DNA from: Symsagittifera roscoffensis
Taxonomy: Eukaryota; Xenacoelomorpha; Acoela; Convolutidae
DNA: 64,000 bases
NCBI RefSeq assembly: GCF_963678635.1
Contig: NC_087069.1
Span: 744,001-808,000, forward strand
Direction of reading: 5' to 3'
Below the pieces are notes generated by a model. That model ran no database searches and was not told the origin of the DNA. It was given only the letters and a program-made list of their open reading frames with translations. Shown here piece after piece: positions 23,139-35,100 of this stretch. Within the stretch, counting starts at the first letter, position 1, and the number at the start of each line of letters is the position of its first letter. Both the position numbers and the translations under genes were made by a program.

Positions 23139-23764
23139 GCATCTCTATTCTGTTGACTAGTTTGATGAGATTGGGCTATTTAACGCCTGATCAAAATGAT
23201 GTTGTGCATGCAGATTGCTTGTTTGGAACCTGTTACCACAAAGAGTATCCCTTATCTGCTTGTGAGGATGATTTTGAATAGCTAGAATGGGATGCGTTAA
23301 GTTGTAGTCAGCATGATTGACATATGTGGAATACTTTTTCCAAGAGGCATCTCTATTCTGTTCACTGTTTGATGGAAATGGTTATTGAAAACCTGATCAA
23401 AATAATGCTGTGGCTGTATATGGTTTAATTTGCTTCTTTTACTAGCATGGATGTCCCTTATCTCGTGGCATGGTCGAAATTGAACTAGCATATGGGATGG
23501 CGTTTGGTTGTAGTTAGGATGACTGAGGTACCCTGAATGATCTTCTTCAAGTGCATCTCTATGCTGTTCGCAGTGTGCTGAGATCGGGTTGTTGAAAACC
23601 TTTTCATGACGATGATGTGCATGCAGGGTGTTTAATTGATCTCTAATATTCCCATGACGATCCACTACATGGTTGATCACATCCGAATTATTATGAAACT
23701 GTTTATTTGAGTTACTTTGAGCAAACGGGTTCCGACTCATTTGCATGACGGTAGGGGGAGACAT
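23139..23764 (-). repeat. Three ~207-bp tandem repeats in a putative Gag frame
   Basis: The block GCATCTCTATTCTGTT starts near 23139, 23347 and 23553 (spacing 208 and 206 bp), each followed by related sequence (a TTGATGAGAT or GAAAACC block, then GATCAAAATGATG or a similar block, then TGCATGCAG in the outer copies). Two units fall in one open minus frame, 23297-23764, of 155 codons, rich in H, N, Q and R (for example DQVFNNHFHQTVNR and EKVFNNPISAHCEQHRDALEE). The period is close to 69 codons, so the repeat can stay in frame. It lies upstream of the element C protease/RT and may be part of its Gag, but no Gag family motif is seen. Confidence 0.6.
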
Positions 23765-25827
23765 TTTGATCTACATTTTTCTCATGGGTCAGATGAAAGT
23801 TTTTACTCTTTGAAATCGAGGTTTGCATAAAATTTTCTGCATATTGACGATTGAATTAAGCAAATGAAAATTCCAATGAATACTTTCCGTGTAGATTTGC
23901 ATCAACTGCAGGAGCTGAAAACTGAAACGAATCATTGCTTCAATTCAAATGTAATTTGGCTGGCGACGCTTGTTGTACTGAAGCAAGTAATGATGATTTT
24001 TTAGTTGAATAGGTAGTTCATATCCTGTAAGCTTTTCTTGTTCCAAGTTTTCTTCTCTTGACTGAGAAGTTAGATAGGTTTACTCTCTAGACAATGATTC
24101 GTTTGCAGAGTGGTACAAAGATATTTGCAGTACATCGTTGACTGAGTTTCAGTGAAGTGGCATGTCGTTCTGAAAGTTATTTGGCTCTCCATTAGATGAA
24201 TTGTTCACGCGGTTGCTAGAGGGCTGAGTTAAGTTTTTTTTGACATGATTGTTCTTGACGAAAGGTATTCGTTTGGATACAATCGTCATTTTGTCAAAAT
24301 TTTTTTGTATTAGAACCAGAAACGCTGATTAAGTCATCGTCTAAAGTTTTGGCATTGTGGGGGGATAGCTCTAAAAGTTGGCGTGAAGGACATGCATATG
24401 TCTCCATAGCGTCGTCGTAGTCTTCTGGAAATCCATTTGCGAACACTTCGGTTGCTATTACTATCATTTGTTCCAATCGGTCTTCTGTCTTCTGCACGAA
24501 GCATTCAAAGAACTACTATGGGACCCTCTTTCTTTCTGTGGTTGTAAAAACTCCATAGACCGGCTCATTTTAATTCAAGCTAGCCTGAATTTGTTGGAGG
24601 TATTTTTTGCAGTTATTTTCGACGTGTTGTTGGTATTGGTATCGTTCCTAGTTTTTGAGAGCCGTAGATAAAGATGGCGCTTGTTCCTTTTCGGACATTT
24701 TACTTCAAACTTGCAAATTTTTAATTCAATTTTACTTCAAATACAAATTAAAAATTTGAATGCCTGTTTGGAATGGTGATTGTTTTGTTGTAATTTAACC
24801 AAAAAATTAAGTGTTTTTTTGTTTTTTTTTCTAATGAGTTGATTTTAGATTTTTCTTCGAGAAACAAAAATCCTACTATCTATTAGGTTTTTGCTTGTTT
24901 GACATTTTTTGAGAAATTGTTCAAAAAGTTTTTTGATAAGCTGAAAAAAAATTTCATCAAAACGTTGAAAGGTTTATGAAACTTTTTTCAGTTTGTTTAC
25001 TGTTAAAATGTGTTGGCTTTTGTTTCAAAAATATTTATGAAAAAAATTTTCCTATTTTTTTGGTTTGGTTAACTCGAAAATGATTGCTTTGTTCAGTTGT
25101 TTCTGGTTTATGGCAAGCAACAGGCTATACTCGATACAAGGATACAAAAGGACGACAGTTTTCAAGAAACAACGAGAGGAAAACGCATCTACACACAAAC
25201 ACAATTCAAATCAAGACAAGGGAAGGGCAACTTTTCACATTAAGACAAGGGAGACCCAAACAACATGCTCAACAAGTGCTTCCTTATTTTTTATTTCAAA
25301 AGATACTTTAAAAAATTCAAGTTTGTTTTACTCTCAAACTCGCTCTCCACAGAATGATTTCACGCCGCTTTGTTTGCTCAACTAGGGGTTACAAATCAAT
25401 TTCAAGATATACGCAAACATATAGTGGTGAAATGCAAAGATTTTTTTTGATGAAGACATGAATATTTTGTCAGATCTTTTCTTTTCTTCCTTTTTCCTTT
25501 TGATGATGTCCTTGTCGAATTTTTTTTCTCAATTTTTGCTTTTGCTATGTTTTCTGTTGTTGAAATTAATGACATGCAGCCATTGAATTTATTTCTCAAA
25601 TAATATGTACTGTGCTGTGCAGTCGATTTTGTAGTTTCGTCTTCACGGTATTTTGTCAAAGGTCAAAGGTAAAATCTGATGCGCCAGTCTGAGGGAAAAA
25701 ATACCGGAGAAGATCTGGTATCAGGTGTATTTGAAAAAACAGGGTGAAAGAAAAGATTGCTTTGCTCAAGTTCGACGTGCTGTCGGCTGTCGGAAGGATG
25801 ATAGTAATCGCTGTTCAGCATTCGCCA
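23765..25827. other. Unassigned region, possible remains of element C gag
   Basis: The minus frame 24294-24497 (67 codons, with EDRLEQMIVIATEVFANG) is the only stretch with coding character, and its family is not recognised. From 24700 to 25000 the sequence is T/A-rich with homopolymers. At 25065-25385 there is an open plus frame of 106 codons of unclear meaning, in which AAGACAAGGGA recurs twice (about 25214 and 25241). No promoter or RNA gene is seen. Confidence 0.3.
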
Positions 25828-25978
25828 AAGCATGTAACGATAATCTTTCTTATCAACAAGTTTCACGAAGGTTTATTTCAGACTTTCCATTGGTATGTTA
25901 CAAATCACAGTGACTTTCAGAATCAATTATGACTTATTTCATGATTTATCATAGTGCGGGAAAGTTGCTTCAGCAATA
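25828..25978 (-). mobile_element. LTR fragment (5' part of shared LTR family)
   Basis: Similar to 12230-12379: GATAATCTTTCTTATCAACA, TTTCACGAAGGTTTA, CACAGTGACTTTCAGAATCA and ATAGTGCGGGAAAGTTGC. On the minus strand it begins TATTGCTGAAGCAAC, the LTR 5' end, and loses similarity after about 150 bp. It may be what is left of the 5' LTR of element C. Confidence 0.75.
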
Positions 25979-26079
25979 TGCTATTTTCAACTTAAATTCT
26001 CTGTTTTCTCTCACTCTGTTTAATTTTTTCAAAACTTCAATCGCGTGTTTTTTTTTAGTTCTTTCAGTTCATTTTTTTA

Positions 26080-26730
26080 CCCAACGAGGTATACCCCTAC
26101 CCCAGTGTGGGAAGGGTGTTGTTACCCCCACCCCTATTTCCGGTGTGGGAAGGGTGTTGTTAAACGCGTGGGTCAATTCAAACGCATGGTTAGAAGCGTT
26201 AAAGAAGGAGGATAGTAGAGAGGTGAAGAGGTGGTAGACGTGCACGTTTTGGTGGGAGGGGCGCATTCAAAGGCTGGGGCGGGGGATTCCGTAGTGGGGG
26301 GTAGCCGTGGACTACGTGGGATTGGGGAACTTAGCAGTGAATACGGGGATGAACATGTTCGTTCGGGTTCGAGTTTTTCAGAAAACTGAAAAAATTAGAG
26401 AAAGCAACTACGAAAATATTCATTTCATGGATTTTCCGAACAAACAATAATCAATTACAAGAAAAAAAAACATAGATTATAATCGCGTTCCTTATATTTT
26501 AACGAACTTTAATTTTTTGGAAACGGTCGATGGGCAAATGTGGAATCGAGAGGGGGGTGTAATTGGTTAAATGTGGCGAGGAAGTTGGAATAACTGTGAG
26601 TGGGGTCAGTTTATTGTGATGTTTGGGAGAAAATGTGGGGGTGATAAATATGAGGGCGGTATACTGCTGGGGTATAGGGGTGTGGTTGGGGTGAAAATGG
26701 GGACAGTAAACTAGCTACCCATTTGCCGTC
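26080..26730. other. G-rich island, no gene seen
   Basis: An abrupt change to G-rich plus-strand sequence in an AT-rich surround. GGTGTGGGAAGGGTGTTGTTA-like blocks occur twice (about 26106 and 26141) around ACCCCCACCCC, so the two strands can partly pair. Further G-runs lie near 26250-26330 and 26540-26700. No coding frame, tRNA or rRNA is recognised. It could be the end of an unidentified mobile element. Confidence 0.4.
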
Positions 26731-27004
26731 TATATCATATTGAGTTGGCTTAGATTATGATTGGATTTGAGCAACGCATCACAATGGATGACAGCGCATC
26801 TACTGGATCACAATGGATGAATCGATATTGGATCATAATGACATCTTTTTAGCAACAATTTAGCTTTATATTCGACTATTACCCATAGAATTCCAGTCTT
26901 TTCAAACCTAAACTTGCATTTCTGAGAAATAGACCAACCTGACGTTCAAATTCCTAAAAACTATCACATTAAATTGTGATCAGTAAAATCCCGATCTGTA
27001 TTCC

Positions 27005-27577
27005 CAGGTTGACCTCTACAGACCGAAAATGCTAATCATACAATTTCATACACTTAGTCTATGGAAAAATGCTAGTCATACAAATTTCATACATTTTTGC
27101 GAAATGAGTTTAATCGAATTTCAAAGGTATTTTATAGTTGGTTTGGTATCGAAATTGGTATCTCTTCATAAAAAAAGGAAAAAACTGGTATGAAAAAAAA
27201 ATGCTAACCATACAATTTCCATATATGGAAATTGTATGATTAGAATTTTTAAAAAAAAATTTTGTGAAAAAAAAAGCTTTGAACAATCAATCCAACTGCT
27301 GGCAAAACATTTAAGCGTGTTTTGGGCTGCTACGACAGAAAACATTGACTTTTTTTCTGAAAAAAAATACTAGGCATACAATTTCCATATATGGAAATTG
27401 TAAGACTAGCATTTTTTTGATGGCGACGACAAAATTTTTTTAAGTTTTTTTGAAATTGCTCCCAAAAATTTTTTTGTGTTTTCTTTTTCAACCGCAAATT
27501 GATTTTTGTATTCAAACAAACCTTTTTTGAAAAAAATTTGCATGCGAAAATTAATTTTTTCTGTGTATAACATAGTC
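27005..27577. mobile_element. MITE-like element copy a
   Basis: Starts CCCAGGTTGACCTCTACAG and ends near CATAGTCCTGGG; the ends resemble those of the copy at 30348-31335. Inside, ATGCTAATCATACAATTTC-type blocks recur and form perfect short palindromes around CCATATATGG (27220-27240 and 27380-27400). No open reading frame of note, so non-autonomous. The ends are approximate and no target duplication is clear. Confidence 0.5.
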
Positions 27578-27836
27578 CTGGGTATACTAATTATGGACTT
27601 TTTTCCTTTTCTCTTCATAACTTTTTCAAAAACGCTTAAAACTCCTCTGTCTTTTGTATGACATGTTTTTGTATGCCTTGATCAATGTCTGGTAATTTAA
27701 AAATTCAAATTTTAGAAATAATCGTCTTTGAAAATTGTTGCCAAAATTCAAAAGTTCATTACTTTCGTTATATTATTTGTTTGAGACAGAAGTAACTCAT
27801 ATCAGGCTGTTTCCAATGCATTTTTAACGCAAGACG

Positions 27837-28713
27837 GCTTGTTTTTTGGAGTGATTTGCAGTGATAGTGTTTTACCTATTTAGTCGTGGAACCCAAAACA
27901 GTAAAACAGATTTTAAAAAAAATCGAAAGGTTGCGGATTTTGCGACAAATCTGTTTTCAGTCTGTTGCGGAATCCGCTTACAATTGACAAAATACATAAA
28001 TTAAACACAATTAATTTTTGACTCTTTCTAAATACTGATTCAACTCAACAGATTTTCATATTCTATAAAAGATCTATCTGATGACCGGAAAAGCGAGGTG
28101 GCTGTGAGGTCAATTTTGTTTTTTTTTCTCTGGTATTGTCCAGACTAGTGAAAGAAAACAATAATTTAGAGAGTAGTTACGGTAAACCGTTGGTTAGTAA
28201 TAAAGCTTTTAGAATCAAATTAAAAGAGTATCATAATATAAACAGAACTTCCAACAATCCGGGGCTACTGAAAGCTTAAAAGTCTTTATCTGCAGTCTTG
28301 GCTCAGAGTTCGTATTTGTGTCTTTTGATGATTCTTCGCAACAAGAAACACAAGCAGACTAAGATTTCTTAGGAGCTTAGGAGCAAAGAAAGTTACTGAC
28401 ACCAGTTTGAGGAAGGCAGCCTAAAAATAACTTTTGTAACTCTTCGATTCCTTATAAAATAACATAGAAAATCAAAAATTTGTGGAAAGATTGGAATCCA
28501 AGAGTGGAAATAAAGAAAGCTTCAAAATTTCCGTGATGTTCGCTCCACAAAGTTTCCAATTTTCGTCCAATTACAGAAACAAATCCATTTTTTTTCAAGA
28601 AGGCTCACAAAATTGGAAGAAAATCTTCAGCTCATTTTCGACAATTGATTTAATGCGAAACTTCTTTCTCAGCTTCTGTGACATTGTCTGTGAGAATGTA
28701 GAGGAGAAGAGGT
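27837..28713. repeat. 0.88-kb direct repeat, copy 1 (MITE-free)
   Basis: Homologous to 29996-31848 in the same orientation, from GCTTGTTTTTTGGAGTGATT to GTGAGAATG(T/G)AGAGGAGAAGA, with scattered substitutions. It lacks the 988-bp insertion of copy 2; the empty site is near 28181 (TTACGGTAAACCGTTGG). Several TTGCGGA(A/T)T(C/T)CGC-like motifs lie inside. Confidence 0.85.
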
Positions 28714-29995
28714 TTTAAAATTTGAAGTTTTAAAATTTTTAGCTAAACAAATTTTTTCCAAGCACCGCTGTGGCTTACTAATCAACGAATTCCGCCAGTT
28801 ATAACCAAAAAATCTTGGGAAAGCCAGAGTTGTTATTTGAGGGACAAAATGAAACGACGAATCATTCTCCACAATCTTCCATTGTAGAAATCGGAAAAAA
28901 AAACGACAAAGGAAACACGACCTGGACGACCCGTCCCTTTACAGCTACAAAAACAACAACACAATCAAAAAACAACAAAATGATATTACCTGAATTAGAG
29001 TTTAATTGATTATATCGGCTAAAAACTTCAGCAAAATAATCAAATATCATGACCTAGTTTAGGGTATTTAGGTCGGTTATTTTCAACGTTCAAAATTCGT
29101 TTACGAATTCACTCCCATTAAATATGATCAGCAATTACTCGAAGGCTGTGAATTACAAGCTCTTAAAATCATCACAAGGAGTTCTGCAGCTTGAAAAATA
29201 TATATATATTACCGATCAAGTTACCCTTGCTTGTCGCTCTCCAATTGTGAAGCCGACCCAGAGTTTTATATCAGATTTCGCTCCTTGTCAATTTTTTTTC
29301 GATGTTTTTGCCTACCTCGCCTAACAACCAGTGCAACTTCTATCGATTTCTCTTCCTTCGATCGAACTCATTTCCGATGCTTTTAGATCCCATAAATTCT
29401 CTAGAAGTTCACCTTTACACAAGAGTTATAGCTGATTTCAGCAATATAACACAGCTGGTCATTCTTGTTAAGAAGCTACATAACAGATTACTCAAAATTC
29501 CTTGCGCAAAGTTATTCCCAATTAAAAAAAAAATTTTGTAGATGAAGTGCTGAAATGGGACAAAACTGTTATCACCTACACTAGTTTTCTCATCGACTAC
29601 AATTTGTCTCGCTGTTTTTCTCGGTGCATTGGTTCTTTCATTACGATACCAACCTGTGCACTGGATAGGCACACATTTTGGTGTTTTGCGCCACTGGAAT
29701 CCAAAACAAGTGTTTATGTACATTCCAAATTGTGAGCGAATTCCACTAACAAAATTGCCGGCACTAAGTTTTGTCTGCACATTAATTTTGTCGCGGATTC
29801 CGCAACGAGTGATTACAACTATTTGTTCCGTATTCTGCAAATGCAATTCTATGAAAAATTTGTGAATTCCGCTCACAATTGCGTTTTTCACGACAGCGTA
29901 AGTTTACTACTATACATCACATTCAATACTAGTTATTCGCGGATTCCACAAACTGTTCCGAGCTCAGCAAATTTTGTTGCAGATTCCACAACATC
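28714..29995. other. Unassigned DNA between the direct repeats
   Basis: A 1.28-kb spacer. The only long open frame, 29415-29891 on the minus strand (158 codons), overlaps plus-strand frames and I recognise no family in either. From about 29780 on, GCGGATTCCGC- and GATTCCACAA-like motifs recur, as in the flanking repeats. The arrangement (similar repeats around a spacer) could be a non-autonomous LTR-like element or a segmental duplication. No primer-binding site or polypurine tract is seen. Confidence 0.35.
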
Positions 29996-31848
29996 GCTTG
30001 TTTTTTGGAGTGATTTGCAGCGATAGTGTTTTATCTATTTAGTCGTGGAATTCAAAACAGTAAAATATATTTATAAAAAAATCGAAAGGTTGCGGATTCT
30101 GCGACAAATCTGTTTTTAGTCTGTTGCGGAATCGGCTTACAATTGACAAAACACACAATTTGTGCACAAATAATTTTTGATTCTTCTGCTAAATACTGTT
30201 TCAACTCAACTGATTTTCATATTCTATAAAAAATCTATCTGATTACCGGAAAAACGAGGTTGCTGTGAGATCAACTTTGTGTTTTTTTCTCTGATTTTGA
30301 ACCAGACTAGTGAAAGAAAACAATCATTTAGAGAGTAATTACGCTAACCCGGGTTGACGTCCATAGAAGAAAATGCGTATCATACAGTTTCATATATGAA
30401 GTCTATGGAAAAAAATGCTTGTCATACAATTTTAATGTATGAAAATTATGAAAAAGTCATTTTGTCATAGAAAAAAATAAAGTTTTCAAAAATCACCACA
30501 AAACTTGTCTGGGTAACTTAAATAGATTTAAATAAGTATATTTATGATAGAGGGCAAATAAACAATCAAAAACATAATTTCATTTCGGTCAGAAAAAGCT
30601 TATCATAAAGTTTTCATGTATGAAAATTGTATGATATGCATTTTTTTCATAAACAAAAACAAAAACTTGAGATAAAAAATTTTTAATCCCTTTTTTGGCT
30701 GCAAATTTGCATTTGTTCTAAAATACAAATTTTACGAAAAATTAATTTGGTTGCAAAATTTGACATTTTTGTGTTTTTAACGTAGTCCAGGATGAGTTTC
30801 TCACCCAAAAAACCCAAAAAATACAGTATGGTGTTTTTTGTAAACACGATTATGATCTTTTGTTTCATTTGCTAAGATAAAAATAAATTTGTAAAAAAAT
30901 TTGTCAGCCATCATAAGTTTCAAGCTAGAAATTATCTAGCCTTAATCAAAAAGTTACTTTTTTGGTATTTATTTCCATGTGAAAAGGTCATAATAAACTT
31001 TCATGGTTAAAACCACCAAATGCAGTTTATCTGCGTGTTAACTGCCAGTTACACTCTGGGTTTTCTCATGACAAAAAGTCCTTGGTGAGTGTTTCGGTTG
31101 AAACACGAAATTTCGAAACAAAAATTGTTTGAATTTTCATTTATGGAAAAAATGCTTATCATGCAATTTCATAGTATGGAGAAAATGCTTGTCATACAAT
31201 TTCATATGTGAAAAAAATGCTTATTTTGCTAATTTCGTATATACACTTTTACTCTATGAAAATGTATGAAAGATTATGATAATCATTTTTTTCAAATATG
31301 AAAATTGTATGATAAGCATTTTTTGTCAACACGGGTAACCGTTGGATCGTAATAATGCTTTTAGAATCAAATTAAAAGATAGTATCATAATATAAACAGA
31401 ACTTCCAACAGACTGCACCAATCCGGGGCTACTAAAAGTTTGAAAGTCTTTATCTGAAGTCTTGTTTCAGAGTTCGTATTTGTGTCTTTTGATGATTCTT
31501 CGCAACAAGAAACACAAGCAGACTAAGATTTCTGAGCTTAAGGAGCAAAAAATGTTATTGACACCAGTTTGAGGAAAGCAGTCTAAATAGAACTTTTATA
31601 ACTCTTCGATTCCATATAAAATAACATAGAAAATCAAAAATTTGTGGAAAGATTGGGATCCAAGAGTGGAAATCAAGAAATCTTAAAAATTTCTAATTGT
31701 CGTCCAATTACAGACAAATCCATTTTTTTTTCAAGAAAGCTCACAAAATTGGAAGACATTCTTGAGCTCATTTTCGACAATTGATTTAATGCGAAACTTT
31801 CTCAGCTTTTGTTACATTGTCCGTGAGAATGGAGAGGAGAAGAAGGTT
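29996..31848. repeat. 0.88-kb direct repeat, copy 2 (interrupted by a MITE)
   Basis: Partner of 27837-28713. The homology is split at 30345-31338 by an insertion; joining the flanks restores ATTACG-TAA-CCGTTGG, matching the empty site in copy 1. Net length without the insertion is about 862 bp. Confidence 0.85.
30348..31335. mobile_element. MITE-like element copy b, with target-site duplication
   Basis: Begins CCCGGGTTGAC and ends GTCAACACGGG, so its termini are inverted repeats (CCCGGGTTGAC against CCCGTGTTGAC). It is flanked by TAA on both sides (30345-30347 and 31336-31338), and copy 1 of the host repeat shows the uninterrupted site. AATGCTTATCATACAATTTC-type blocks recur on both strands inside. 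No coding sequence. Three-base TWA target duplications are typical of PIF/Harbinger elements, so that is the best guess for the mobilising family. Confidence 0.75.
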
Positions 31849-32110
31849 ACGATTAAAAAAAATTAAGAATGGATTAGTCAGAAAATGACTTTAACGTTTG
31901 AAACTCGTTCATTTTAGAAATGACGACTTTTCATACCATGACTTAAGCGACTGAATATTGGGCTAGCTAATTTTCGGCATCATCGTAATAGCTGTTAACT
32001 TTTAACTTGTGACTTCTTTTGAGCTCATTATTTAGTATTTATTCGCTATTCAACTTAAAACAACGCACACGGGTTGAATGTAACCGAATTGGTTGCCTTA
32101 ATTGGTCAGA

Positions 32111-35100
32111 ATGAGACGTAGTAAACTGTTCACAATCTTGGGAATCACTTTTTCCTTCCTCGCCTGTGCGTTTGTCTTCCTCGGGCATGTCGAGTACATG
32201 GTGACCGGAAAGAACGACAGTGCAAAGGGCAATATTGGCTGCTGGCTGGCATGTGCACACGGAGACAAGACAAAATGCACAAACTTCCACGGTGAGAACA
32301 GCTTTTTCTATTCAAGCGGATAAAAATTAAATCTAAAAGTGTTTATACGCTTTAAAATCCTAACCAGGCTGATAAAAAAGGCTTATCAAACAATTTCAAA
32401 CAATATGTTTGTCATACATTTTCCTAGTAGACATGATTTTTTTCCAATCAATGATTTCTCATGTTCACGTTCAAAGCATAAACTAGAACGAACGAAATAA
32501 ACACAAGCCCCTTTGCCCGGGTCGGGATCTCTCTCAAAAACCGATCAAGATATGAGAGAATTGAGAGGTTTTTCAACAAGATTAGAGCGGTTCGAGCGGT
32601 TTGGGCGGTTTGAGGGTTTTTTTTGGAAAAACCGCTCAAAAACCGCTCAATTCTTGCGGTGATTTTTGAACGGTTTCTCAAGCAAGATTTGAGCGGTTTT
32701 TAGGCTGTTTTTGAGCGGTCTTATAAAGAAAACCGATTAAAACCAACAAAAAGGCCTGGAAAGGTAATATGACCCCGGGTTGACCTCCATAAACCGAAAA
32801 TACTTATCTTACATTTCCCCACACCGAAAAAGCTTATCATACAATTGCCTGCATCAAATGTATGGAAAAATGCTAATCATACAATTTCAAAAAACCATTG
32901 AAAAAAGATTCAATCTAGTTTCCCCAGCTATTTGAACCAAATAAAACAGTCTGGTGATGAAAAATAACTACGTTTTTTTTTTGAAAAAAAAATGATTATC
33001 ATACAATTTCCATATGAAAGGCAAGATTTTCAGAAACTGTTTAAACTTGTTTATAAACAAATTTAACTTATTTAAGAGTGCTTTTGCTCAATTTAAAGGG
33101 CATTGCTCATCAAAAACGAAAAATTATTTTGAAGCTAAAAAAATAGTTGTCATACAATTTCCATATATGAAAAAATGTTTATCCTACAATTTCCATATAT
33201 GAAAAAACGCTTGTCCTAGAGTTTTTTTAACAATTTTCTGAGTCTATGAAACTGTAGGAAATTGTAGGACAAGCATTTTTTTTTCATATATGGAAATTGT
33301 AGGACAAGCATTTTTGGGTGCTAAGATGCACTTGAAGTACTATCTACAATTTAAAAAAAATCTTAACCGTTCTCAAATCAAGCAAGATTTTTTTCGATGT
33401 CTTGACCAAAAACAATGTGAGCGACTTTTTGCAAATGCTCGAGCAAAATAACCACTGGAAAATATGTAAGATTTGAGCGGTTTGAGCAATTTTTTGAGAC
33501 AATTGCGTTCAAAATCTTGCTTCAAAATGAGCGGTTTTTGAACGGTTTATCTAAGAAAAACCGCTCAAAAACCGCGCAAGATTTGAACGGTTTCGAGCGG
33601 TTTATCTAAAAAAAAACGCTCAAAAACCGCACAAGATTTGAGCGGTTTTTTACATAAACTGCTCAAAACCGTTCAAACCTTGCGCGGTTTTTGAGCGGTT
33701 TTTTTAGATATACCGTTCAAAAACCGGTCAAACCGCTCATTTTGAAGCAAGGTTTTGAGCATAATTGTCTTAAAAAAACAGCTCAAACCGCTCAAATCTT
33801 GCTTCAAATGAGGTGAAAAATCTCGACTCGGGTAGCCATTTTGCCTGCTGGACTATTCTTAACACAATAAAAATTAAAACTATCTAAGCAGATTTATGTA
33901 TAAAATTCTTTTTAACTTCTTTTTTGGGCCTGAAAACTTTTTCAACAAATTATTGCTTGCTTTGAATTTGTTTATCAGTGTGGTATTTTGTGCATTGGAA
34001 CTTAAGAGTTCATCAAGTGACTTCTGCAATTTTAGTTTGCTGAAAGGTGGATAACGGGTAGTTTTCAATTATCACATTAGTTTAACTTTTTGACTTTTTG
34101 TCTCAGGTTGTTATATTCGCTGAAGAATTGCCTGCAGATAGTTTTCAATTGCTTTTGTGAAGCCCAATGTTGAGAGCACTTAAATAGGTTTGTACCTCTA
34201 GTTCAAATTCTGTAGCTTTTGCACCAGTGGTGATGATAGAAATATCATCTGGTGTTATTGTCACTTTGATGTGATTGGCAGATGGAAGGGGCCTTGATGA
34301 CATGTAAATATTAATCAGAACAAGCAACAAGACTGTTCTTTCGTTTCTAAAATCAACTTAAGTTGCTCTGCCTTGTAAAGATGATATTATCGATTTTTTT
34401 GTGTTGTTTGCAAGGGACGATTTTTCAAAACTGAGCACCAGGATACCGTGATCAACTGTGTCGAGGGCTGCAGTAAGATCTAAAGCAACTAAGAATAACC
34501 TGCGAGGAGGACGAGGTTGTTTCAGTCCGTTTCTTATGTAAGTGGCTATGCAGTGTAAGGCAGTGTTTGTTGACCTGCAGTTTCGAAATCCACGTTGGTG
34601 ATCTTCTAGTGGGATTAATTTGAAGTCATCCAGCAGGTTTCTCTCAACACATTTTGCTACTGGGGACAAAAAGGCAATTGATCGGTAGACTTTTGCTTCA
34701 AGTTTGCTTTTGCCCGGTTTCAATAAAGGAATGAGTCGACCGACTTTCCAGTTTTGCCGAATGATTGAGGAGTTGAGAGTCAGTAATATTAGTTCTGTTG
34801 GGATTTTGATAACTGTCTCGCAGAGGGAATGAAGATGAATGGGGCGAATTTTTGGGTCATAACTTTTTATTTTTCTTGGTCAGTTTGATTTTGTTTGCGA
34901 TGGCCTGTAAGACAATTATAGTGGACTCATGACCAACTTTTTTAATCTGCGTGCTGAGCGTCTTTTTTTATCGAGAGGGGCGGATGAGGACTGTATTGCT
35001 GATTAAAAACATTTGCATTTTTTGTCGAGTTATAAACTGGTTTGTTGTTGGAAAATAAGTGTTGGTTTTGAGAGTTGGCAGCTGATTTGCCCGCTATAGA

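Noticed and set aside
29415-29891. Minus-strand frame of 158 codons as a real gene
   Set aside because: No motif or splice context is seen; overlapping plus-strand frames are equally open, and the DNA shares repeated GCGGATTCCGC motifs with the flanking repeats. Kept only as unassigned sequence.
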